A DNA stretch of 64,000 nt, from NCBI GenBank assembly GCA_964512075.1, contig CAZEID010000006.1, forward strand, positions 1 to 64,000, written 5' to 3'. A program made the translations under genes and the position numbers. Shown here piece after piece: positions 57,906 through 64,000 of the stretch. This DNA comes from CAZEID01 sp964512075. GTDB taxonomy: Bacteria > Patescibacteriota > WWE3 > 9FT-COMBO-53-11. The notes beneath the pieces are model-generated. The model was not told the DNA's origin. It saw nothing but the letters and a program-made list of their open reading frames with translations, and did not search any database. Position 1 is the stretch's first letter. Each line of letters starts with the position of its first letter.

Positions 57906-60542
57906 CTACCTAGTAATTTTCGCAAGCAGGACGCGTTTTAAATTGCTGTATGCTTTGAGAGCGTCAAAGATGACAAGGATAAGGAGGCCCGCCAAGCCCG
58001 CTTCCAGCCAATGCCGATAATCAATGGCAGCGGTCTCAAAGACACTTCTAGCCCCATCCCAATAGACGATAATGAGAGTCGCCGCTAAGGAAACCGCCGA
58101 AGCTCCGGCGAGATATGGATTTACAAACGGCGACCTTGTCAGCGTCGGATACCTAAAAGACCTAAAGTTGAAAGCACTCGCAATCTCGATAACGATGAGG
58201 GTTACTAAAGCGGTAGTTCGGACCTCCGAAACGCCGTAGCCCAGCAGATTAAACGAAATGTAGTAAACCGCCAGCGTAATCACCCCCATTAAAAGCCCGT
58301 TGAAAATCATCAGCTTAAAAAGGGGCCGGCTCAAGATGTGGGTGTCTTTTCTCGGCGGCTCGTCCATTACATCTTTCGAATAGGGGTTCAACCCCAGAGT
58401 AATGGCAGGAAGGTTGTCTGTGATTAAGTTCATGAAGAGGATGTGCAGGGGAAGAAGGAGAGGCGTTGCCCAACCAAAAACGGGGGCGAGAGCCGCCCCA
58501 GTGAAGATAATCAACAACTCAGAGAAATTACAGGAGAGCTGGTAACTGGCAAACTTCCGAATGTTATTGAATATCGTTCTCCCCTCCTTAACTGCGGAAA
58601 CGATGGTGGCGAAATTGTCATCTTTCAAAATAAGGTCGGATACCGAACGGGTCACATCCGTTCCGCTTTTCCCCATCGCCACACCGATATGGGCTTCTTT
58701 TAGAGCGGGGGCATCATTAACCCCGTCCCCCGTCATCGTCACCACCTCCCCAAGCTCCTTAAGCGCTCGAACAATCCTCAACTTATGCTCGGGACGGACG
58801 CGAGCGAAAATAACGGTATTTTTGATCACCTGAACCAACTCCTGGTCGCTCAACTCGTCGATCTGTGAACCTACCAACGCCGCGCCTTCCAGCCCGATCT
58901 GCTTGCCAATTGAGATCGCAGTCTCTTTGCTGTCCCCAGTTATCATCTTCACCGCGATCCCTGCCGACCGGCAATCCTCCAGAGCTTCCGCCACTTCCTC
59001 CCGAGGGGCATCTTCCATTCCCACAATACCCAAGAGGACGAGATTATTCTCCGGGTACTCCTTAGTAGAGCCACTGGCGGGTTTGTAGGCTAGCATCAAC
59101 GTCCTTAAAGTTTGAGAGTTCAATTTTTGGTTGACGGCGATTATTTCATCTTTTCGCCCTTTGGTGAGCTTCTTCTCCTCTCCACCAACCTTTTCTTTAG
59201 CGCACCTTTCAAGCAAAATCTCCGGCGCCCCCGCGGCAAACACCAACCTCCGACCGTCAATTTCGACCAAGCAAGACATCATCTTCCTCTCAGAGCTGAA
59301 AGGAACCTCGTGCAACCTTTTAACGTTTAGACCTTCCGGAAACACTCCCGCCTTTGCAGCGACGATCAAGAGCGCCCCCTCCGTAGGAGTTCCCAGAATT
59401 CTATACTCAGCATCCTGGCCAGTCCGCTGGATATGGGCGTTATTAGCGATTGCCGCCGCCTTTAGCAAAAAACTAAGATTTTCATCGCGGTGAGGGTCCA
59501 CCTCCTCTCCCCGGTGAATAAAGCTCCCCCGTCCCACGTAACCAGAGCCAGTAACCTTATAAAACTTGTTGTTGGAAAAAATAGTCTTAACAGTCATTTC
59601 CCCTTTTGTTACTGTTCCGGTCTTATCAGCGCAGATAACGGTCGTTTCTCCTAAAGTTTCAATGATCGACATGCGGTTGACGATCGCGTTTTTTCGGGCC
59701 ATTCTAACCATTCCGGTTGCCAAAGTCGTGGTCAGTACTACGGGAAAACCTTCGGGGAAAGCCGAAACAGAAAGAGCGATCGCCAAAACCATTACTTCGG
59801 TTAGCAATTGATAATTAACAATTTCGGCCCTAAAAATCATCAAACCGGCAGTCAAAAGAGAGACCGTTACCGCTACTGTCGCCATATATTTGGCAATTTG
59901 ATTAACCTTTTTCTGCAAAGGCATCTCTTTTTCGGCCCGGGAAATCATCGCAGCGATCTCTCCAAAACGAGCACTCATCCCGATGTGCTGCACCCGAGCC
60001 ACACATCTTCCTCGAACAATAAAAGTACCCATAAATAGCTTATTGGCGTCCTCCTTTTCCGCCTCGGAAGACTTCTTAACCTCGACGGACTCTCCGGTCA
60101 ACACCGACTCGTCTACCCTAAGCTCGTTCGCTTCAAGAACCACACAATCGGCGGGTACTCTTTCGCCGCTTCCTAGAATGACAATGTCCCCTGGTACCAA
60201 ATCTCTTGAAAGGATATCTTTTTCTTTTCCGTCTCTAATAACAGTGGAGAAAGGCATCATCATTCCCCGCAGGGTTTCGATGGCTTTCTCGGCCTTATAT
60301 TCTTGGATAAATCCCGAAAGCACTACGGCCGCAACGACCGCAAGAATCGTACACGCAGTAACATCCTTACCGACAATAAAAGACAGGGCCGCGGCTACCA
60401 AAAGCAAATAAATAATGAAGTTCTTCCTTATTTGCCTTACCAAGATCGTGAAGGGGGTAGCCTTCCCGACCTCCTTGATTTCGTTATCGCCGTACTGCTC
60501 TTTAAGTTTTTGGGCTTCTTTCTCGGTCAAGCCTCGGATCAT
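57906..60542 (-). CDS. Ca-type (P2A) cation-transporting P-type ATPase
   Basis: 878 residues, ten predicted spans; TGESVEVKK, phosphorylation site CADKTGTVT, MITGDSKETAIS and GDGVNDAPALKEAHIGVAMG. C-terminal NLITDNLPAITLGLNPYSKDVMDEPPR matches calcium/PMR1-like pumps rather than Mg or heavy metal. It probably exports Ca2+ or Mn2+. It is the second P-type ATPase of the window and is not linked to the first. Confidence 0.9.
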   Translation of the reverse strand: MIRGLTEKEAQKLKEQYGDNEIKEVGKATPFTILVRQIRKNFIIYLLLVAAALSFIVGKDVTACTILAVVAAVVLSGFIQEYKAEKAIETLRGMMMPFSTVIRDGKEKDILSRDLVPGDIVILGSGERVPADCVVLEANELRVDESVLTGESVEVKKSSEAEKEDANKLFMGTFIVRGRCVARVQHIGMSARFGEIAAMISRAEKEMPLQKKVNQIAKYMATVAVTVSLLTAGLMIFRAEIVNYQLLTEVMVLAIALSVSAFPEGFPVVLTTTLATGMVRMARKNAIVNRMSIIETLGETTVICADKTGTVTKGEMTVKTIFSNNKFYKVTGSGYVGRGSFIHRGEEVDPHRDENLSFLLKAAAIANNAHIQRTGQDAEYRILGTPTEGALLIVAAKAGVFPEGLNVKRLHEVPFSSERKMMSCLVEIDGRRLVFAAGAPEILLERCAKEKVGGEEKKLTKGRKDEIIAVNQKLNSQTLRTLMLAYKPASGSTKEYPENNLVLLGIVGMEDAPREEVAEALEDCRSAGIAVKMITGDSKETAISIGKQIGLEGAALVGSQIDELSDQELVQVIKNTVIFARVRPEHKLRIVRALKELGEVVTMTGDGVNDAPALKEAHIGVAMGKSGTDVTRSVSDLILKDDNFATIVSAVKEGRTIFNNIRKFASYQLSCNFSELLIIFTGAALAPVFGWATPLLLPLHILFMNLITDNLPAITLGLNPYSKDVMDEPPRKDTHILSRPLFKLMIFNGLLMGVITLAVYYISFNLLGYGVSEVRTTALVTLIVIEIASAFNFRSFRYPTLTRSPFVNPYLAGASAVSLAATLIIVYWDGARSVFETAAIDYRHWLEAGLAGLLILVIFDALKAYSNLKRVLLAKITR

Positions 60543-60604
60543 TAAAACAGTTTAGCAACAAAGACCGTTGGAAGGAACTGCTACCCATAATCCTATAGTG
60601 CCTA

Positions 60605-60633
60605 TTGACAGAAGGGAACCTCACTGGTATACT
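60605..60633 (+). promoter_or_regulatory. Near-consensus promoter of the secreted protein gene
   Basis: TTGACA, 17-nt spacer, TATACT. The start near 60640 leaves a leader of about 185 nt with a CCCCT/AGGGG hairpin before GTG 60824. Confidence 0.75.
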
Positions 60634-60823
60634 TTCCTGCTGAACCTTAATAACCGAATCGGTTTGACCTCTAAGGTGGGAAGAGTTGGGCGCGGATTTC
60701 GCCGTACTCAACTCAACCCCTGATTAGGGGAACCAAAACCAAAAAAAGAAGGGAGGATGGAAGAGGGTATTACTAGGCTTGCCCAGCCCGCGCCGTAACC
60801 GAGCATCTACCAAGGAGAAAGCT

Positions 60824-62446
60824 GTGAAAACGAAAGGACTGCGTTTCTTTCTGGTTTTGGGTGTGCTGGCGGCCCTGTTCGCCTTCGGCGCTACGAGCGC
60901 CGGAGCCACGGGGGGAGGCGGCTACGACCTGAATGTGGACGTCGACGCCGAGTGTGAGACCTATACGGTCTCAGCCAACCCCGCGAACTGGGACGAAGAC
61001 AACACCGGACAGAGCCGGATCCAGTGGCGGCCAGTTCCGGGAACGCTGACTGGAACCGGCACGTTCGCTTTCGGCGAATTCGATTCCTCCGCAAGTTGGG
61101 AGGTTTCGGTCCAATATCGCAAATACACCAGCTCGAACTGGGGCTTCACCTGGACCGCTACCAGCGTCTACCACACCGAGACGGATAGCGGCAGTGTGAG
61201 CCGAAAAGGGCACTGCGACGTGGTGATTTGCCACGCTACCGGTAGCCAGAGCAATCCCTACATCCAGATCACGGTGGATGACCGCGCCGTGGATGGAGTT
61301 GGGAGCTCGGACCACAACCGGGACGGGCACCAGAACGGTGAGGACATCATCCCGCCGGGCTTCTGGGATGCGGACGGCCGGAACTGGACGGCGGAAGGTA
61401 TCGCCATCTGGGAGAACGGCTGCGAAATCCCCGAGCCTCCGCCGCCTCCGGTCGAGGGATGCACTGATCCGTTGGCGCTCAACTACAACCCTGAGGCCAC
61501 GGTTGACGATGGCAGTTGCGAGTACCCACCTCCGGTGCAGGTCTGCGAGGATCCCGCCGCGCTGAATTATGGCGAGGAGGGCGAGTGCCAATACCCGCCG
61601 CCAACCTACACCATCGAGGACCTTTCAGACTGTGATGGCTTCGCCTTCTTGTTTTACCAAGATGGCGAGCCGATCGGCGGTGGGAGCGGTCCCTGGAACG
61701 GGCGGACACTCCTGTACGTCGTGCTCCCGCCGGACAGTCTGGAGTTCTTCGCCACTGCAGCACCGCCGGACGATCATACGGTCGTGGGACAGGTGGTCAG
61801 GCCTGACTACTGCGAACCGGGCGAACCGCCGTGCCCGCAGTGCGTTTGCCCAACCTGCGGCCCACCCGTCCAGGAAACGATGGGTGAATCGATGGGCATC
61901 GCCTGGTTTTCGGACGTCCCCTGCGACGCCGGGACCTGTCCGCTCTTCGCGGGCCAGGACCACAACCCCTGGGTGAAGCTGTGGACAATGATCCCAAGCT
62001 TCTTCACCCACGAAGGTGTGACTGCCCCGCTAACGGCCGTCACGACTGCCAACGGGGAGGTCTGCTACGAAGCGTTCTTCCGGGATGGAGACTCCATTGG
62101 GGACTTCATCCTCTGGGGTCCGAACGGGGAGGGCGATCGCATCCGGGGTCACTTCCCGGCCAGCGATCCGCAACCGCACAAGTACAGCGCCTGCTCGATC
62201 TTCCCGAGCTGGTGTGATACCCGCCTCGGGGAAGACGGCCAAGGCTACGCGCTCTGGCTGCCCGGACACACCGTGTGGGACTGGGCCCAGTTTCTGCTCC
62301 AGAACGGGTTCTTCCCGGGCGAGGAGAATCGGGCCACGCTGGCGCTGGGGTGGGCAATGGCCCTGCGCGAGAACGGCAACGCCGCCCTGCTCACTTGGAA
62401 CGGCGACCTGAGGAACCTTCCGCCGTTTCCGCTTCCGCCCCGGTAA
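60824..62446 (+). CDS. Secreted Cys-rich protein with DP-A-NYNP-DDGSC repeats
   Basis: 540 residues: signal peptide (FFLVLGVLAALFAFGATSAGA), an N-terminal beta domain, VVICHATGSQSNPYIQITV, then two calcium-loop-like repeats (GCTDPLALNYNPEATVDDGS and CEDPAALNYGEEGECQYPPP), a CPQCVCPTCG cluster, and a 180-residue C-terminal domain of unknown type. The GTG start has AAGGAG 8 nt upstream. Base composition is clearly richer in G+C, and codons such as CTG and GCG are commoner than in neighbours, so transfer is possible. Probably a surface or released protein. Confidence 0.75.
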   Translation: MKTKGLRFFLVLGVLAALFAFGATSAGATGGGGYDLNVDVDAECETYTVSANPANWDEDNTGQSRIQWRPVPGTLTGTGTFAFGEFDSSASWEVSVQYRKYTSSNWGFTWTATSVYHTETDSGSVSRKGHCDVVICHATGSQSNPYIQITVDDRAVDGVGSSDHNRDGHQNGEDIIPPGFWDADGRNWTAEGIAIWENGCEIPEPPPPPVEGCTDPLALNYNPEATVDDGSCEYPPPVQVCEDPAALNYGEEGECQYPPPTYTIEDLSDCDGFAFLFYQDGEPIGGGSGPWNGRTLLYVVLPPDSLEFFATAAPPDDHTVVGQVVRPDYCEPGEPPCPQCVCPTCGPPVQETMGESMGIAWFSDVPCDAGTCPLFAGQDHNPWVKLWTMIPSFFTHEGVTAPLTAVTTANGEVCYEAFFRDGDSIGDFILWGPNGEGDRIRGHFPASDPQPHKYSACSIFPSWCDTRLGEDGQGYALWLPGHTVWDWAQFLLQNGFFPGEENRATLALGWAMALRENGNAALLTWNGDLRNLPPFPLPPR

Positions 62447-62464
62447 GTAAAGGAGCTTGAGACC

Positions 62465-62499
62465 CAAGGTGCTTTTGAGCAATCAAAAGCACCTTTTTC
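62465..62499. terminator. Bidirectional intrinsic terminator between convergent genes
   Basis: AAGGTGCTTTTGA pairs with TCAAAAGCACCTT around GCAA and is followed by TTTC (plus strand); the reverse strand is T-rich after the stem as well. Confidence 0.9.
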
Positions 62500-62515
62500 A
62501 TTTTCGGCGGAAATT

Positions 62516-63607
62516 TCAAACCAAACGAAGGGTAACAATAACACCAAGAACGGACAGGACGATACCGGCAATCAGGTGCAAGAGCCGAATATTTCGCTCC
62601 TTCCATTCGGCGGCTTTCTCGACCGTGGAGTAACCCCAGAAAATCAGCCCCAAGATTAGCAAGAGCGGGAGGACGAAAAAGACGTTGTAGAGCAGGAGAT
62701 ATGGCACTGCCGCCATTAGCGTCAAACTTTTCGCCAATAGACCCAGAACAAAGAAGTAAGGACCACCGGTGCAGGGAAGCTCAAAAAGTATCACCACAAA
62801 ACCCACCAGAAACGCCCCTAGCGGGGAGGTAGCTTTGTAGATGATGTCCTTAAGAGGGTGCCGCCAGCTCCGCGGAATCTCCATCGCAAATCCCCCGCCC
62901 CCGTACCAAAAGTAATCTTTGATGTTCAAAAGCCCCAAGACAATCGCCAGAATTCCCACCAGCCGAGAAACGATGTCCGCCAGGCCCGATACCTGAATCG
63001 CCGAGAAGAGCCCCAAGCCGAAGAGGAAATAAGCCAAATAGATCGAAGCCGTAAAGGCCAACCCTGCCGCCAGCGCCCGCTTCCGGCTACCGGCACCGAG
63101 GAGAAACGCGGAAAGCAGAATCAGAAGCACGGCGATCGCACAGGGGTTGATTGAATCCACTAGCGCGGCCCCAATCACGGTTAAGAGAGTGGGAGCACCT
63201 AAAGTCTTCTCCGGAGGTGCCTCCCCCAACGGGCAGGCCACTTGAGGATGGGCGAGAACTTCACCTTCAAGTTCGGCAAGAATCGAAATATCACCAGTCA
63301 GATAACGGTCGCCGATAAAAACAGTTGGCACTCCCCAGGGCTGGGGAACATTATAGGCGGTTAAAACTTCTTGGAACTTCGCGGCGTTTTTTTGGTCATG
63401 CCAAACCTCAAAACGCCGGATTTTGAGACCCGGGTACCTTTGCTCCAGCTCTTCCAAAAAGGGTTTAACATTGGCACAGTGCGGGCACTCTTCACCATAG
63501 AAGTAGTAGACGCAAGCCGTCGGCTCTTGGGCCGAAACGGCACGCGCTCCCCGACCCAGGAAAACCGCGAGAAAAAGAAATAAAAGCAAACCCAACTTCC
63601 TTCGCAT
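62516..63607 (-). CDS. Thioredoxin-domain/CcdA-like thiol transporter fusion
   Basis: Signal peptide, an extracellular thioredoxin-like domain with YFYGEECPHCANVKPFLEEL (CPHC pair) and cis-Pro region GVPTVFIGDRYL, then six membrane spans of the DsbD/CcdA type with DSINPCAIAVLLILLSAF and ELPCTGGPYFF cysteines. It would carry reducing power across the membrane to extracellular thiols, possibly serving the DsbA-like protein at 21924. ATG 63607 is 6 nt after TAATAT. Confidence 0.88.
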   Translation of the reverse strand: MRRKLGLLLFLFLAVFLGRGARAVSAQEPTACVYYFYGEECPHCANVKPFLEELEQRYPGLKIRRFEVWHDQKNAAKFQEVLTAYNVPQPWGVPTVFIGDRYLTGDISILAELEGEVLAHPQVACPLGEAPPEKTLGAPTLLTVIGAALVDSINPCAIAVLLILLSAFLLGAGSRKRALAAGLAFTASIYLAYFLFGLGLFSAIQVSGLADIVSRLVGILAIVLGLLNIKDYFWYGGGGFAMEIPRSWRHPLKDIIYKATSPLGAFLVGFVVILFELPCTGGPYFFVLGLLAKSLTLMAAVPYLLLYNVFFVLPLLLILGLIFWGYSTVEKAAEWKERNIRLLHLIAGIVLSVLGVIVTLRLV

Positions 63608-63629
63608 CAACTTATATTACCCTAAGGAG

Positions 63630-64000
63630 TCAAAGCCGCTTGAACCGTTTGAGGAGGTACCAAATGAAGGCGAGAATCGGAACCGTCACCACAGCATAAA
63701 CTCCCACCCAGATCAACCCACCGGCGACACCGTAGACAAATGAGAGCAACGACCGTACCGCCTGTTTGAAAATTACCCCCGGCCGAAATCCTTCCGGCGG
63801 CTGGTAAGGAAGGGCAAACTCGTCAGTTGCTAGAGAAACCGTGATTCGGGAAAAGGCGGCTGAATCAGCAATGAATTTCTTCCGCCCCTTAAGGGCGTCG
63901 ATTTGCTCCCGCAAAGTAATGATCTGCTGGGTAATCGAAACCAGATCGGCAATTTTAGTGGCCCTGGACTTGATCGCCTCAAATTGAGCAACGGTCTCCT
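63630..64000 (-). CDS. DUF4349-like membrane protein, C-terminal part (5' end outside window)
   Basis: The frame stays open to the right edge. Visible: a coiled-coil region (TVAQFEAIKSRATKIADLVS, ITQQIITLREQIDALKGRKK), a beta segment (SRITVSLATDEFALPY) and a C-terminal span (GVYAVVTVPILAFIWYLLKRF). This order matches DUF4349 proteins. It precedes the thiol-transporter fusion gene by 22 nt. Confidence 0.75.
   Translation of the reverse strand, partial: ETVAQFEAIKSRATKIADLVSITQQIITLREQIDALKGRKKFIADSAAFSRITVSLATDEFALPYQPPEGFRPGVIFKQAVRSLLSFVYGVAGGLIWVGVYAVVTVPILAFIWYLLKRFKRL

Noticed and set aside
60757..60798. Possible 13-codon leader peptide before the secreted protein
   Set aside because: The GGGAGG touches the ATG with no spacing, so initiation is unlikely; kept only as a note.
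61258..62482. Antisense open frames within the secreted protein gene
   Set aside because: They arise from high GC and lack ribosome sites or recognisable domains; the plus frame carries the signal peptide and repeats.

Overview
This 64 kb window most likely comes from a Candidate Phyla Radiation (Patescibacteria) bacterium. The evidence is a single 16S rRNA gene with no 23S or 5S gene within 11 kb downstream, dense short operons, and many small membrane or hypothetical proteins. A TrpR-like regulator, a split transketolase, an ATP-dependent archaeal-type DNA ligase and a VirD4-like ATPase fit the same picture. TGA is used as an ordinary stop (for example at 31914-31916), which argues against the UGA-recoding lineages. 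I cannot assign a phylum by eye.

Layout. 1-9 kb: an O-antigen-ligase/TPR protein cut by the left edge, an ArsR-type regulator, a tRNA-Ala pair behind a 61-nt tRNA-like RNA, a LysM/M23 peptidase, rho, a broken S23-type four-helix-bundle gene, an LPETG surface protein, a one-pass proline-rich protein and radA. 9-16 kb: rpsA, a HAD phosphatase, tRNA-Ile(GAU), 16S rRNA, mnmA, two small hypotheticals and trxB. 16-30 kb: a two-component metal ABC transporter, an unknown membrane protein next to a VirD4-like ATPase, a DsbA-like protein, a hydroxyacid dehydrogenase with a TrpR-like regulator, an HEVGH protein, a PfkB kinase and a DUF2207 protein. 30-37 kb: small membrane proteins, a CDP-alcohol transferase, an RRM protein, an MgtA-like pump and a DUF5320/DUF134 pair. 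37-43 kb: sugar-phosphate enzymes (fba, split transketolase, LOG protein, rpe, rpiB) and pcm. 43-56 kb: information processing and repair (DNA ligase, recF, mutM, 5'-3' exonuclease, ftsH, trpS, tRNAs, an FtsB-like protein, a tyrosine recombinase, a tRNA-binding protein). 56-64 kb: small proteins, a Gmad2-like protein, a Ca-type P-ATPase, a large secreted Cys-rich protein, a thioredoxin/CcdA fusion and the C-terminal part of a DUF4349 protein.

Expression signals are unusually readable. At least thirteen start codons lie 6-7 nt after a good -10 hexamer, which suggests widespread leaderless transcription. Other genes, mostly small ones, have strong Shine-Dalgarno sites. Many promoters carry an extended -10 of the form TGC-TATAAT. 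Several perfect palindromes sit at promoters beside regulator genes (ArsR-like, TrpR-like, DUF134) and look like autoregulatory operators.

The observations I rate highest are the 61-nt alanine-type tRNA-like RNA with its own promoter, a tRNA-Ile with a UAU anticodon, a CAU tRNA with C33, a 16S substitution in the 530-loop pseudoknot, and a three-copy 22-bp operator tied to the TrpR-like gene.
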